Shown here piece by piece: positions 1 to 9,210 of a stretch of 64,000 nt of DNA. The notes beneath the pieces are model-generated. The model saw nothing but the letters and a program-made list of their open reading frames with translations, was not told where the DNA came from and ran no database searches. Where the stretch lies: positions 558,001 to 622,000 of the forward strand of contig NZ_CP111036.1 in assembly GCF_026248685.1 (NCBI RefSeq). Direction: 5' to 3'. The translations under genes were made by a program, and so were the position numbers. The DNA comes from Haladaptatus caseinilyticus (lineage in GTDB: Archaea; Halobacteriota; Halobacteria; Halobacteriales; Haladaptataceae). The stretch's first letter is position 1; each line of letters starts with the position of its first letter.

Positions 1-472
1 GGTCGATGCCGAGTAGTCCGGCACCGACGACGACGCCGGTGTCGGCCTGTTCCGCGTTCTCCGCGATTTTGCGCGCATCCTGGAACGTCCAGAAGTGGTG
101 TACGCCGTCCGCGTCGCTGTTGTCCACCGGCAGTTGGGTCGGTGTTCCACCCGTGGCGACGAGCAGTTTGTCGTACTCGAAGGTGCCGCTGTCGTGAGTG
201 TGGACTTCGTGTGCGTCCGCGTCGATATCCGTAACGAACGTGTTCAGTTCGAGGTCGATGTCGCGCTCCGCGTACCAATCTTCCTCGTGGATCGAAATCG
301 GGGCTTCCGGAAGTTTGCCCTTCGCGAACTCCTTGATGAGAATACGATTGTAGAGGGCTTCGCCCTCGTCGGTAATGACGGCGACGTCGGCATCGGGTTT
401 CGCCTCGCGGATGGTCTCCGCCGCGGAACTGCCCGCGATACCGTCGCCGATAATCACGTACGATTCGCTCAT
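1..472 (-). CDS. FAD-dependent NAD(P)-disulfide-type oxidoreductase, 3' part outside the window
   Basis: Only the N-terminal 157 codons lie in the window; the gene runs off the left edge. The protein starts MSESYVIIGDGIAG, a Rossmann GxGxxG dinucleotide fold, followed by an Asp-rich second strand (ADVAVITDE) and a later LLVATGG element that is the usual second FAD contact. This is the layout of the pyridine nucleotide-disulfide oxidoreductase superfamily (nitrite reductase/ferredoxin reductase/NADH oxidase group). The exact substrate cannot be told without the missing C-terminal part. It is transcribed away from the next gene. The start is the ATG at 472, directly ahead of the glycine-rich motif. 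Confidence 0.85.
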   Translation of the reverse strand, partial: MSESYVIIGDGIAGSSAAETIREAKPDADVAVITDEGEALYNRILIKEFAKGKLPEAPISIHEEDWYAERDIDLELNTFVTDIDADAHEVHTHDSGTFEYDKLLVATGGTPTQLPVDNSDADGVHHFWTFQDARKIAENAEQADTGVVVGAGLLGID

Positions 473-617
473 GTGGGAGAAGTTCTGCGTCAGGGTTAAA
501 GTGGATTGCTATCTCGAAATTGGTGTCAAAGGCCAACACACCTTCGAGTCCGGGAGTAGTCCTCTCCCCGACGAGTGTGCCGGGACGTTGAAGACGCTCG
601 CGTTCCAACCCTCGTCC

Positions 618-1202
618 ATGAAAATCCGTCAGAACGCTCGTCACTTCGCGTCGAGAAAGGCACTCGAACTGCCCGTCGTGAGCGACGTGGTGAAATCGAA
701 ACTGGTGGACTTGCACACGAAAATCTTCCTGAAAAAAGCGGACCCCGACCATCAGGACGAACGCAGGGAACGACTCGATGCGTTCTTCGGCGCGACGATG
801 GACTCCTATCTCGCCGCACTCCAGGAAGGTGCACCCGAGGCGGAAGCCCGCGAAATCACGCACATTCAAGCCAACTTCGACTTCTACAACCACGGCTGGA
901 CCGAGATGATGGAGTTCCCCGGCGACGAACTCGAGGACCATTACGAACGGTACGAGACGTTCTTCGAGCGGCACGGAATCACCATCGCCGACCCCCTCGG
1001 CGAGTTCGCGCCGGAAGAGATGCCCGAAGCACCGTCCACGCCCGAGAAGCTGGACGACCCGGAACATCCCCACGCGGAGGGTGGCTTCGCGGACGACGTC
1101 TACGTCGAAGGCGACGACGGCGAAGTTCGAATCGGCGGCCAAGAAGAACCGGAGGATGTGGACATCTCGGACGCGGTCGGTGTGGACGAAGGCGAGGCCT
1201 AA
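618..1202 (+). CDS. Conserved haloarchaeal protein, DUF6149-like
   Basis: A 194-residue soluble acidic protein. The open frame extends upstream, but the ATG at 618 (MKIRQNARHFASRKALELP) begins the part that reads like protein. The central part has a conserved-looking block EAREITHIQANFDFYNHGW followed by charged helices, and the C-terminal 40 residues are strongly acidic and probably disordered. The sequence resembles what I recall as haloarchaeal family DUF6149, for which no function is known. There are no membrane segments, metal motifs or nucleotide-binding loops. It faces away from the FAD gene and converges on a UspA gene. The family name is from memory; that it is a real gene is much surer. 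Confidence 0.75.
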   Translation: MKIRQNARHFASRKALELPVVSDVVKSKLVDLHTKIFLKKADPDHQDERRERLDAFFGATMDSYLAALQEGAPEAEAREITHIQANFDFYNHGWTEMMEFPGDELEDHYERYETFFERHGITIADPLGEFAPEEMPEAPSTPEKLDDPEHPHAEGGFADDVYVEGDDGEVRIGGQEEPEDVDISDAVGVDEGEA

Positions 1203-1248
1203 ACAGGTCCCGTTTCGACCGACATCAGTCCTGATCTTTCCTCGCCAA

Positions 1249-1695
1249 TCACTCCCCTTCTTCCTCGCCCTCCCCGAGTCGAACAGTTACGACGGGAACA
1301 GTCGCCCGTCTGACGACTTTTTCCGTGACGCTGCGACGAAGCGGATACAGGATACCCTTTCGACCGTGTGTTCCCATCACGATGAGGTCGATATCCCGGG
1401 CGTTGGCGTAGTCGAGAATCGCACGGTGGGGCTTACCTTCAGCGATCGAACCGGCAGTCGTTCCGATCCCTCTCTCTTCCGCCCTGTGAATCACGTCTTC
1501 GACCATTTCCTGCGATTGCTGTTCGAACTCGTCGAACATCGCTTCGCGTTTTTCACTCGATTTGGCTTCGCTCGTATCGACGACTGAGACGGTGTACAGG
1601 TTCGCATCGTACATTTCCGCCAGTTCGAGTGCGTGTGGAATCGCGTTTTTCGCCGCCTTGCTCCCGTCGATGGGTATGAGAATTCGTTCGTACAT
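1249..1695 (-). CDS. Universal stress protein, UspA family
   Basis: A single-domain UspA protein of 148 residues starting MYERILIPIDGSKAAKNA. It has the family layout: first strand plus DGS loop, a central LIVMGTHGRKG segment and a C-terminal strand VVRRATVPVVTVR. In ATP-binding members the loop reads G-2X-G-9X-G-S/T; here the last glycine of that motif is Arg (PLRRS), so nucleotide binding may be altered. The frame continues upstream, but the ATG at 1695 matches the normal family start. It probably follows the DUF5828-like and phosphate permease genes on the same strand, which suggests a phosphate or stress-linked group. Confidence 0.9.
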   Translation of the reverse strand: MYERILIPIDGSKAAKNAIPHALELAEMYDANLYTVSVVDTSEAKSSEKREAMFDEFEQQSQEMVEDVIHRAEERGIGTTAGSIAEGKPHRAILDYANARDIDLIVMGTHGRKGILYPLRRSVTEKVVRRATVPVVTVRLGEGEEEGE

Positions 1696-1760
1696 GGTTT
1701 TGAATCGTGTTGTTGCCGCCCGTTCGACCGGACGATACGGTGTTGAAACGACAGTTCCGG

Positions 1761-2408
1761 TTACTCGGGGGATTCGGTTCCTTCCGCTGCCTCCACCGAA
1801 TCGGTCTTCTTCGGCGTTTCGCCACGCCACCGTTTTTCGTCATCGTACTCCTCCAACCGGTCTCGAACGCGGTCTTTGAGTTCGTCGTCGTTGACGTTCA
1901 CTTCGAAGACGTATCGCTGGTCGCGGTCACGCGTTCGCTCCACGTTTGCACTGACGAGTTCGTTGTCGAAATACACCGGCGAAACCTGCGTCATGACGTG
2001 TTTGTACACGGTCTCCTCGACCGTCCGAAGTGCTTTGCGCCCCGCGGTATCCACTGCGCGAGTGGCCCGTTCGAGCGATTCCTGGCCTTCGTCGATAGCA
2101 TCCTCCAAATCACCCTCCGCGAGTTCGGTGACCGAATCCTTCAGTTCGTCTCCTGCCGCGCCGACGTCCTCCGTCGGTGATTTACCGGCCTTTTCCCCCT
2201 CCCCCTTCGCCGCACTCGCCTGTTCCGCCGTTTTCTCCGTAACGTCCTCGCTGAGACGTTCGTGAACCTTCGGGCGCCACTCGTTCCAGTCGTCGAAATC
2301 CGAATTATCGATTCCCTCGTCCTCGAGCGCTTGTGTGATGCGCTCACCGTGTTCAACGATGGTTACCCAGTCCCCTCGCTTTTTGAACCCCGCGACGCTC
2401 TCCTCCAT
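1761..2408 (-). CDS. Conserved haloarchaeal protein, DUF5828-like
   Basis: A 215-residue charged protein starting MEESVAGFKKRGDWVTIVEHG. The N-terminal third is helical; a Lys/Glu/Gly-rich linker follows, with KTAEQASAAKGEGEKAGKSP; then a conserved block reads VYKHVMTQVSPVYFDNELVSANV. The C-terminus is acidic and likely disordered. It resembles the haloarchaeal family I recall as DUF5828, with no known role. It sits between the phosphate permease (114 bases upstream) and a UspA gene (65 bases downstream) on the same strand, so the three may be cotranscribed. There are no membrane helices or enzyme motifs. Confidence 0.75.
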   Translation of the reverse strand: MEESVAGFKKRGDWVTIVEHGERITQALEDEGIDNSDFDDWNEWRPKVHERLSEDVTEKTAEQASAAKGEGEKAGKSPTEDVGAAGDELKDSVTELAEGDLEDAIDEGQESLERATRAVDTAGRKALRTVEETVYKHVMTQVSPVYFDNELVSANVERTRDRDQRYVFEVNVNDDELKDRVRDRLEEYDDEKRWRGETPKKTDSVEAAEGTESPE

Positions 2409-2521
2409 ACCACTATGACGCCTGCCACAGATATCCGTATTTCTGACAACTAATGGAGTTCTGAGAGTTAGCACAACTCGTTCGTCGCCAAAGGATATTG
2501 TATGGCCAACATGAAGACGAA

Positions 2522-3691
2522 TCACAGCATCTCTACGATCGCCAACAACCCGAAGGCCAGGACGAACGAAAGGAGCAACGAGACGACCCAACCGAGGACG
2601 GTGTAGAGAATTTTTCCCGTGCTGGTCCGCTCCCCACCCGCAGCGTACCCACTACCGACGACGGCACTCACGACGATTTCGTTGAAGGAGACCGGAATAC
2701 CGAACAACACTGCGGTTTGTGCGATCGCGAACGCCGGAATCAACGCGGCCGTCGCCCGCCGTGGACCGAGCGACGAGAAGTCACGCGCGAGCGCCTTTAT
2801 CATTCGCGGCGCACCCATCCACGCTCCGAGCATGACGCCGAGACCACCGAAGACGAGAACGACGAGGAGCGGCAGTTCCAGCGGTGTGAGCATCGGAACG
2901 AGCGGTCCGACCGCGAGTCCGACCTGACTCCCACCCGCCGAGAACGACACCAACGCACCGATTGCAAACAACAGATGGCGTTGGGCCCTTCTGACGCTCG
3001 ACCGCACTTCGAGCAAGAGTGCGCCGCCGACGACGATACCGACCAACAGCGTTACGCTAACGAGTCCGATCAGTGATGGAAGTGGAAGGCCTGCCGACAG
3101 AACCGCCGCAATCGATGCCCCGCCTTTCGCTGGAGCGAGGAACGTAAACGGCGAGTTGGCGAAGATGAACCCGACGAGCGCGCCGAAAAGCGGTATCGTG
3201 TACTCGTCTGGGATGTCGTCCCGACGGATCAGTCGCGCCAGTCCGTACGCGACGCCGCCACAGATGAACGGCGTCAACACCCACAAGGCCAAAATTTGTT
3301 GATATTTCGCGTAGGCAGGCTGCCCGCCGAGTGCGAGTCCGACGCCGACGACAGCCCCCGTCGCGGTGAACGCCGTTGCGAGGGGGTAGCCCGCGAAGAC
3401 GCCGATGGCGACCAACCCCGCCGCAACGATGAGAGCGATGACTGCCGCGGTGGGCGAGAGCGACACGCCCTTGATCAGCCCGGCAGACATCGCTTCCGTG
3501 ACGTTCGCGCCCTGCAACACGGCACCAGCGATACCGAACAGCCCCGTGAAGAAGGCACCACGCATGATCGTCGTCGTTCGAGCGCCGACGCTCGGGGCGT
3601 ACGGAGTCCACCCTGCTCCGACGGTCCACGCCATGAAGAAACTCGCCACTGCGCCGACACTCAGAAAGAGTACCTGCTCGACCCCCACCAT
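2522..3691 (-). CDS. pit: Inorganic phosphate transporter, PiT family
   Basis: A 389-residue polytopic membrane protein with about ten hydrophobic segments. The two inverted PHO4 signature regions are recognisable: GANVTEAMSAGLIKG near residue 62 and ISFNEIVVSAVVGSG-like sequence (VSFNEIVVSAVVGSG) near residue 337; these carry the polar Asn residues that coordinate phosphate and cation in the PiT family. It probably imports phosphate by symport. Haloarchaeal members are commonly this length. The start ATG at 3691 lies just inside a short AT-rich stretch (agtatact on its coding strand) that could be the TATA box. The DUF5828-like and UspA genes follow downstream. Confidence 0.92.
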   Translation of the reverse strand: MVGVEQVLFLSVGAVASFFMAWTVGAGWTPYAPSVGARTTTIMRGAFFTGLFGIAGAVLQGANVTEAMSAGLIKGVSLSPTAAVIALIVAAGLVAIGVFAGYPLATAFTATGAVVGVGLALGGQPAYAKYQQILALWVLTPFICGGVAYGLARLIRRDDIPDEYTIPLFGALVGFIFANSPFTFLAPAKGGASIAAVLSAGLPLPSLIGLVSVTLLVGIVVGGALLLEVRSSVRRAQRHLLFAIGALVSFSAGGSQVGLAVGPLVPMLTPLELPLLVVLVFGGLGVMLGAWMGAPRMIKALARDFSSLGPRRATAALIPAFAIAQTAVLFGIPVSFNEIVVSAVVGSGYAAGGERTSTGKILYTVLGWVVSLLLSFVLAFGLLAIVEML

Positions 3692-3830
3692 AGTACAGTA
3701 TACTAGTCGCGCAACAAGAAAAGTTCATGCATGGAACAAGAAGGAAGCGACAACAGTCGAACCCGACAGTCGACGGGAGTAACGAGTCCGCGCGAGTTCG
3801 CCATTGCGGGATACGACGGCGCTCGTCGGG

Positions 3831-5198
3831 TTATCTCGGACTGACGACTTGCTTTTTGCCGGCTATCCTGTCGGCACATTCGTAGCCCGCGACGATACCG
3901 CCGTTCAGACTGCGTTCGGGATACTGGGCCTTGCTCGCCATTCCCGCGTAGTAGATACCGTCCGCGATGTCGTCGCCGAGGTCGTAGGGAACGACCATAT
4001 CGAGGTAGCCGCGTTCGTACACCGGCGCGGCGCGAGGGTTCCGCGCGAGTCGGAACTGTTTCACCGCATCACGGTTCCACTGCGGGAACATCCCTTCGAT
4101 GTGATCGAGCCACAGGTCTTCGATGTCGTCGTCGTTCATCTGCCACAACTCCTCCTCGTAGTCCTGAATGTAACTCGCGACGTAGAGCAGGTGGTCGCCA
4201 CCGTAGCGCTCCGGCGGAATGTAGTTCGTGTGTTCGATGAGCGCACCGAACGGCGCCTCGTGACCGATGTTCAGCCAGTAGGTGTCGGTCAGCGATTCGT
4301 CCATAGTCACGAGCGCGCAGACCGCCCCTTGGAAATCGATGTCACATTCGTACCCCGTGAGGCTTTCGAGGACGTTCGGCATCGCCGCGACAATGACGCT
4401 ATCCACGTCGTGGGTTTCCGTCGTCGTTCCGCCGTCCGCCGCAGCGGCCGTCGCCGCCGTTTGGGCCGTCTCGGTCGAAAGCGACCGAACCTCGCCATCC
4501 GCGGTATCGATATCGCTGACTCGTACACCGGTCGTGATGTTTTCCTCGCCGACTTCCTCGACGAGGGCATCGATGAGACGCCCGAAGCCACCGCGAAGGT
4601 AGCCGAGGGGTTCCCCACGCAGGAGGTCGCGCTCGCCGCGGAACTTGATCCGTCCGAGGAGCCACGCCGCACTCACGTCCTCTTTTCTGCTTCCGAATTT
4701 CGCGTCCAGAAGCGGGCCGAAGAAGTTCTCGTAAACGCCGCGGGAGGTGTGTTCGATGAGGAACTCGTCGATGGGGACGTCCTCGAAATCCTCCAATCGC
4801 TCGTAGGTGTCGAACTTCGGGATGCCGCCTCGAATGTCGATTTCCTGCGTCAGCAGGGTGAGACGGAACTTGTCGTAGGCGCTCATATGCGGGTAAGCGA
4901 GGATTTCCCACGGCTTGTCGAGAGGGTGGACCACACCATCGACGTAGTAGGCGTTTTTCCCGATGGGCCACTCCAGATCATCGCCGAGTCCGAGTTCGTC
5001 GATGAGGTCGATGATGGTTTCTTCCGACGCGGAGAGATGATGGTAGAACTTCTCGATGCGGTCGCCGTTCGTCTCGTACGTCGCGGCGAGTCCGCCGACG
5101 TCGTCGCTCGCTTCGAACACCTGCACGTCGTAGTCGTGCTGTTGGAGGCGGTAGGCGGCGGCCAATCCGGCGATTCCCCCGCCGACGATACCTATCAT
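3831..5198 (-). CDS. NAD(P)/FAD-dependent oxidoreductase, protoporphyrinogen oxidase/phytoene desaturase-like
   Basis: A 455-residue flavoprotein of the amine-oxidase superfamily. The N-terminus MIGIVGGGIAGLAAAYRLQ is the FAD Rossmann motif, followed by FEASDDVGGLAAT, the GG doublet typical of the HemY/phytoene desaturase/UDP-galactopyranose mutase group. Near the C-terminus YYAGMASKAQYPERSLNGG matches the conserved FAD-closing segment. A run of Ala and Thr around residue 250 (TAQTAATAAAADGGTTTET) looks like a flexible insertion. The reaction cannot be fixed from sequence; similar haloarchaeal genes are often found in carotenoid or cell-surface sugar contexts, but neither is present here. The gene stands alone, with 239 bases of non-coding sequence ahead of it. 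Confidence 0.88.
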   Translation of the reverse strand: MIGIVGGGIAGLAAAYRLQQHDYDVQVFEASDDVGGLAATYETNGDRIEKFYHHLSASEETIIDLIDELGLGDDLEWPIGKNAYYVDGVVHPLDKPWEILAYPHMSAYDKFRLTLLTQEIDIRGGIPKFDTYERLEDFEDVPIDEFLIEHTSRGVYENFFGPLLDAKFGSRKEDVSAAWLLGRIKFRGERDLLRGEPLGYLRGGFGRLIDALVEEVGEENITTGVRVSDIDTADGEVRSLSTETAQTAATAAAADGGTTTETHDVDSVIVAAMPNVLESLTGYECDIDFQGAVCALVTMDESLTDTYWLNIGHEAPFGALIEHTNYIPPERYGGDHLLYVASYIQDYEEELWQMNDDDIEDLWLDHIEGMFPQWNRDAVKQFRLARNPRAAPVYERGYLDMVVPYDLGDDIADGIYYAGMASKAQYPERSLNGGIVAGYECADRIAGKKQVVSPR

Positions 5199-5437
5199 AA
5201 ATGTTGGATTCGTCGGCGCATGGAATACGTCTTACGACCCCGCGATTTGGGAGGTTCGTTTTTCGGACGGGTCGTCCACGAGAACGTTCCGCGCGTGAGA
5301 GGTGACCGAAGGACCGCCGGGAGCGTCTTCACTGCGGTTGAGATTCGTGGTTTGAACGATCCGAGGGCGCTCGTGCTGAGACACGATTTGAAAAGATATC
5401 CGCGACGACGAACGAAAAGACGGAACAAGAACCGACG

Positions 5438-6379
5438 TCACTCGTCCGCTTCGTTCTCGGCGACTTCCTCACGAAGCTTCCCGACCTCCGCCATGCGCTC
5501 CGCGTGGGCGTTGTGCTGGTGGATGGACTCGTCGTTGCTCTGTTTCATCGTCACGACCGCATCGTCCGGCAGGTCGGGGAACTGTTCGACCACGCCGTGA
5601 GCCATGTCGCGGACACAGTCCTCGACGAACTTCGCGTCGGCGTGCGCCTGAAACGTCATGTGGTCTTCGTCGGGGCGCTTCGCGAGGTTGTAGATTCTGG
5701 CACTCATCGAATCCCGTGCGACTTCGATGAGTTCGTGGAGGTCCACTTCCGGCGCACCTGCGCTCTCGACGGTGAGGGTGGCGTGTCCGCGCTGGGAGTG
5801 GCCCGCCTGTGGAACGTCGCGCAGGAACTCTTTGACCTCCTGTTCGCCGACGCCGAGGTCGAGGAGTTTCTTTTTCGCACGACCGCCCATCATCCCCTGC
5901 GAGCAGGGACAGACCGTCATTCCCGTGACGCGCGCGCCGATTTCCTCTTTCGTCTCCTCTTCGGTCGCCGTCGCGCTGGCGATGATGTCCACGGTTGCTT
6001 GCGTCGGTCGTCCGCTTTCGGGTGTCGTATCGCGCACCATGAACTCCGCTTCCATCTGGACTTCCGCTTTCGTCGTGTACTCGTGTTTTTCGAGCAGACG
6101 TTCTGCGGCATCGCCACAGACGTCCTCCACGCGGTAGGTCGGTTCGCTGACGGCGTCTTCGAGGACCTCGTCCACGACCTCCATGTTTCGGCTCATGTCG
6201 GCGCCTTTGCGCCAACTCGGGAGGTCGACGAGCACGTCGAACTCGGCGGTCAGAACGTAGGGTCGTTTGTCGGGGCGGGCGATTTCGACCAACTTTTCGA
6301 CACCCGTCACGCCGACTCGGTTCAACCCGACCGTCACGTCGGGTTCCGTCGCCTGCACGTCGGGAAGTTGCTGTTTCAT
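5438..6379 (-). CDS. mptA: GTP cyclohydrolase MptA (type I', FolE2-related)
   Basis: A 313-residue protein of the COG1469 family, the metal-dependent archaeal GTP cyclohydrolase that opens GTP to a dihydroneopterin cyclic phosphate. In haloarchaea this step supplies both folate-type pterins and the deazaguanine precursor of archaeosine. The active-site segment [11 protein letters not shown] carries C157 and C159, and HAHAER/HADAKF-type histidines lie near the C-terminus. The ATG at 6379 begins [14 protein letters not shown], the usual family start and length; the frame itself extends 24 codons further to the end of the NAD kinase gene. The archaeosine enzymes TgtA and ArcS are encoded 54 kb away in the same window. 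Confidence 0.93.
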   Translation of the reverse strand: MKQQLPDVQATEPDVTVGLNRVGVTGVEKLVEIARPDKRPYVLTAEFDVLVDLPSWRKGADMSRNMEVVDEVLEDAVSEPTYRVEDVCGDAAERLLEKHEYTTKAEVQMEAEFMVRDTTPESGRPTQATVDIIASATATEEETKEEIGARVTGMTVCPCSQGMMGGRAKKKLLDLGVGEQEVKEFLRDVPQAGHSQRGHATLTVESAGAPEVDLHELIEVARDSMSARIYNLAKRPDEDHMTFQAHADAKFVEDCVRDMAHGVVEQFPDLPDDAVVTMKQSNDESIHQHNAHAERMAEVGKLREEVAENEADE

Positions 6380-6451
6380 TGTCCCTCTGTTGTAAGAGAC
6401 AGAATTAGAGGCTTCCGCTTCCGGAACTCCTTCCCGGTCCGCGTTCGGCAC

Positions 6452-7276
6452 TCAGTCCAACTTCGAGAGCGCCCCGAAGAAGTTCGGAGACGGCCCGGCG
6501 ATCCGTGCCGGTTCAGGCGAGAGCGAAACCGTGATCGTTTCCGGTGGTTCGATTCGGACTTGTGTCCCGTCGCTACCGACTACGGCGAACGGCGCGTTTT
6601 CCACGTGAATTTCGACCTCGTGGTCGGGGTCGAATACGAGCGGTGGCATGGGGTCAGTCGCGCACATCTCGGTGAGAACCAACCCGTCCACCCCGGGGTG
6701 GACGAGCGGACCTCCCTCGCTGAGGTTGTAGGCTGTGCTCCCGGTCGGTGTCGAAACCAGTACACCGTCCGCATGACCGCTTCCGTATTCGATGCCGTCA
6801 ACGTGGACTTCGTAATCGAGCCCCTGACCATGCCCTCGCTGTGCGCCCTGTACAACGATCTCGTTCAGTGCAGGATGGACGGACCAGTCATCGTTCCCCA
6901 TCGCACGAAGTCGGGGGACCTCACGCGACGGAATCGTCTCGGATGCGTAGTACTCTTCGACGACTGCCCGAACTTCGTCCACCGCGTCTTCCGGTGCGAC
7001 GGCGTTGAGAAAACCGACTTCGCCGAGGTTCACGCCCAAAATCGGCGTTCCGCCCGCCCCGCTGGCGGCGAACAGAAACGTGCCATCGCCGCCGATACTT
7101 ACGACGAGGTCGTTTCCAGCCATCTCGGAGACGTCCACTCCGTCGGTGCCCAGTCGCTCGGCAGTCGCGGCGTCGATGCGAACTGTCACGCTGTCTTCCC
7201 GGAGCGTCTCCTGCAGTCGCCCTGCGAGTGTTGCGGCCCGCTCGTTTCCCCTTTGAGCGACGATACCGACGTTCAT
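6452..7276 (-). CDS. nadK: NAD kinase
   Basis: A 274-residue ATP-NAD kinase, which phosphorylates NAD to NADP. The diagnostic GGDGT motif is at residues 62-66 in [14 protein letters not shown], followed by [14 protein letters not shown] and the NE dipeptide (PALNEIVVQ) that contacts NAD, then [19 protein letters not shown]. Length and order match the archaeal family. An alternative GTG start lies one codon upstream at 7279. It is divergent from the KaiC-like gene across a 170-base spacer, and lies 72 bases ahead of mptA on the same strand, so the two may be cotranscribed. Confidence 0.95.
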   Translation of the reverse strand: MNVGIVAQRGNERAATLAGRLQETLREDSVTVRIDAATAERLGTDGVDVSEMAGNDLVVSIGGDGTFLFAASGAGGTPILGVNLGEVGFLNAVAPEDAVDEVRAVVEEYYASETIPSREVPRLRAMGNDDWSVHPALNEIVVQGAQRGHGQGLDYEVHVDGIEYGSGHADGVLVSTPTGSTAYNLSEGGPLVHPGVDGLVLTEMCATDPMPPLVFDPDHEVEIHVENAPFAVVGSDGTQVRIEPPETITVSLSPEPARIAGPSPNFFGALSKLD

Positions 7277-7321
7277 CACGACTTCGTTCTCGCCGGGTGC
7301 TCAAAAAGCCGCCGACACGAA

Positions 7322-7330
7322 CATTAATTT
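7322..7330 (+). promoter_or_regulatory. Candidate TATA box for the KaiC-like gene
   Basis: The AT-rich cattaattt lies 25-33 bases ahead of the ATG at 7355 and about 120 bases ahead of the GTG of the KaiC-like gene. In haloarchaea a TATA box at this distance usually predicts a transcript that begins at or next to the ATG, so it supports translation of the short leader frame. Assigned from position and base composition only. Confidence 0.45.
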
Positions 7331-7354
7331 GCGTCGGGTTCCAGTGACAGGATA

Positions 7355-7453
7355 ATGAGAACTCCCTCCCGAAATACCGACGTAATGGACACGGGCGAGG
7401 AGAGTACGAACTGGAGTGACGTTCCCCGAACCCCGACGGCGGTGGTGGCGTGA
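7355..7453 (+). CDS. Possible 32-codon leader ORF overlapping the KaiC-like start
   Basis: An ATG at 7355 opens a 32-residue frame (MRTPSRNTDVMDTGEESTNW, ending TPTAVVA) that closes with TGA inside the sequence GTGA, whose GTG is the start of the KaiC-like gene. The 4-base stop/start overlap is the classical arrangement for translational coupling, and a TATA-like element sits 25 bases ahead of the ATG, as for a leaderless message. The peptide resembles nothing I know, is polar and has no helix or motif. It may be a regulatory leader or may simply reflect a wrongly placed downstream start. Confidence 0.3.
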   Translation: MRTPSRNTDVMDTGEESTNWSDVPRTPTAVVA

Positions 7454-8619
7454 CCGAGGAAGACGACTGGTTCGAGGCCGCACTCCGGGACGATGACGCA
7501 AAGACCGGAAACAATGACGATGAAAGGACAAATTCGCCCGCTACGTCAGAACCGATCGCTGACGACGTCGAAGACGCCCGCGTCGAGAAGTCAGACCTCA
7601 ACGCGGGCGAGGTGGCCAACGCCAGCACTGAATCGTCCCGCGGTTTTGGCATCGAGACGGAACCGAACACGGCCGCGGGCGACAGCATTCCGGAATCGGA
7701 CTCCGAGTCGTCGGATTCCACTTCGGAATCCGGCAGTGACTCGCTGTTCGAGGATGACTTCGCGTCCGCGTTCTCGAATGCGCCCGGTGCGGGGCCGGGA
7801 GGGAACCTCGATTTTGGCGGGGGGTTCGACGATGATGCCGGATTCGCCGGTAGTGGGTTCGGAGGCGGTAGCGGCGGGTTCGATACCGATGGGTTCGACG
7901 ATGAGGCGTTCGAATCGGATATTCCACGGACCGACATCGGTATCGACGGCCTCGACAGTATGATTCAGGGCGGTATCCCGAAACGTACCTTGATGGTCGC
8001 GATCGGCAACGCCGGGACCGGCAAGACGACGTTCGGACTGCAGTTCCTGGACCACGCCCTGTCGCGCGGTGAAAGCGCGGTTTACGTCACCCTGGAGGAG
8101 AGCCACGACCGAATCATCGACAGCGCGACGGAGAAAGGGTGGCCCTACGACGAATACGAGGAGGACGGCCGCCTCGCGATCGTCGATGTCGATCCCATCG
8201 AGATGGCCAACTCGTTGTCGAGCATTCGGAGTGAACTCCCCGGACTCGTCCGCGAGTTCGATGCGACCCGCCTCGTCCTCGATTCGGTATCCCTGCTCGA
8301 AATGATGTACGAGGAGCGTGCAACCCGACGAAACGAGATTTATGATTTTACCCGTAGTTTGAAGGAAGCCGGCGTTACGACGATGCTCACGAGCGAAGCG
8401 AGCGATGATAACCCCTACGCCTCGCGTCACGGAATCATTGAATATCTCACTGACGCCGTATTCATCCTCCAGTACGTCAGAAGCACGGACGATTTCCGCG
8501 AGACGAGACTCGCGGTCGAAATCCAAAAGATACGTGATGCGAACCACTCGCGCGAGATCAAACCCTACGATATCACGAACGAGGGAATCAGTGTGTACCA
8601 ACAAGCTAACCTCTTCTGA
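7450..8619 (+). CDS. KaiC/RAD55-type RecA-fold ATPase with long acidic N-terminal tail
   Basis: A 389-residue protein starting at a GTG. Residues 1 to about 155 are low-complexity: Asp/Glu/Ser-rich (SESDSESSDSTSESGSDS) followed by a Gly/Phe/Asp-rich stretch, so a long disordered arm. Residues about 157-389 form one KaiC domain: TDIGIDGLDSMIQGGIPK, Walker A GNAGTGKTT at 186-194 with K192, the YVTLEE strand end, and Walker B LVLDSV with D278. Such single-domain haloarchaeal KaiC-like proteins are regulatory ATPases, often in signalling clusters rather than clocks. Two genes downstream lie a degenerate RecA-fold protein and a CHAT protease, which suggests a shared pathway. The Walker sites appear intact. 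Confidence 0.88.
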   Translation: MTEEDDWFEAALRDDDAKTGNNDDERTNSPATSEPIADDVEDARVEKSDLNAGEVANASTESSRGFGIETEPNTAAGDSIPESDSESSDSTSESGSDSLFEDDFASAFSNAPGAGPGGNLDFGGGFDDDAGFAGSGFGGGSGGFDTDGFDDEAFESDIPRTDIGIDGLDSMIQGGIPKRTLMVAIGNAGTGKTTFGLQFLDHALSRGESAVYVTLEESHDRIIDSATEKGWPYDEYEEDGRLAIVDVDPIEMANSLSSIRSELPGLVREFDATRLVLDSVSLLEMMYEERATRRNEIYDFTRSLKEAGVTTMLTSEASDDNPYASRHGIIEYLTDAVFILQYVRSTDDFRETRLAVEIQKIRDANHSREIKPYDITNEGISVYQQANLF

Positions 8620-8672
8620 ACGACCCGCTTCGCTCGTGTTCAACGCTCGGAACGAAAAGTTGCGAGCGTCGG

Positions 8673-9101
8673 TTACCGAACGACCGTCACCGGCATCGGT
8701 GAGCGCCGAACGACAGTCTCGGCGACGCTCCCGAGAAGGATTCGGGAGGCACCAGTTCGTCCATGACTACCCATAACGATGTGGTCGAAATCGTTCTCCT
8801 CGGCGTAGTTCACGATGACGTGCGATGGTCGCCCCACTTCTGTCGCCGTCGAAACCGTCCGGTCGTGTTCTGCCGCCGTCTTCCGTGCGTTTTCGAACAG
8901 CGCTTCGGCGTTCGCTTTCGATTCTTCGTACCACTCCTCGGAATACCCCGGCATACCGACCGTCGAAGAGTAGCCGACATCGATGGGGTCGATAACGTTG
9001 AGGAGGGTGAGTTCTGCGTCCGGGAACTCCGCAAGCACATACGACAGTGCCTTCTCCGAGTGCTCCGACCCGTCGATTGGAACGAGAATCCGTTTGTTCA
9101 T
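8673..9101 (-). CDS. Universal stress protein, UspA family
   Basis: A 142-residue UspA protein starting MNKRILVPIDGSEHSEKA. Its nucleotide loop is complete, MGSHGRTGASRILLGSV, fitting the G-2X-G-9X-G-S consensus of ATP-binding members, unlike the other UspA at 1249-1695. A segment PGYSEEWYEESKANAE in the middle is a typical helical insertion. It is inserted on the opposite strand between the KaiC-like and DUF7504-like genes, convergent with the former (53 bases apart) and divergent from the latter, with its own TATA-like element at 9141-9150. Confidence 0.93.
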   Translation of the reverse strand: MNKRILVPIDGSEHSEKALSYVLAEFPDAELTLLNVIDPIDVGYSSTVGMPGYSEEWYEESKANAEALFENARKTAAEHDRTVSTATEVGRPSHVIVNYAEENDFDHIVMGSHGRTGASRILLGSVAETVVRRSPMPVTVVR

Positions 9102-9140
9102 GGCAACTGGTACGAGCGGGATTGGTATAGTATTTCACAC

Positions 9141-9150
9141 GTTTTTATAC
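9141..9150 (-). promoter_or_regulatory. Candidate TATA box for the UspA gene
   Basis: On the coding strand this reads gtataaaaac, 40-49 bases ahead of the UspA ATG at 9101, implying a leader of roughly 15 bases. It lies back-to-back with the promoter of the DUF7504-like gene in a 109-base divergent spacer. Confidence 0.6.
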
Positions 9151-9176
9151 AGTCGTGAAAGAATACTGACCCGAGC

Positions 9177-9185
9177 GTTTTTATC
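9177..9185 (+). promoter_or_regulatory. Candidate TATA box for the DUF7504-like/CHAT operon
   Basis: The sequence gtttttatc lies 26-34 bases ahead of the ATG at 9211, the standard haloarchaeal spacing for a leaderless or nearly leaderless message. It would drive both the DUF7504-like gene and the CHAT protease gene behind it. Confidence 0.6.
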
Positions 9186-9210
9186 TTCTTACTTTCATCA
9201 ATAGAGTAAA

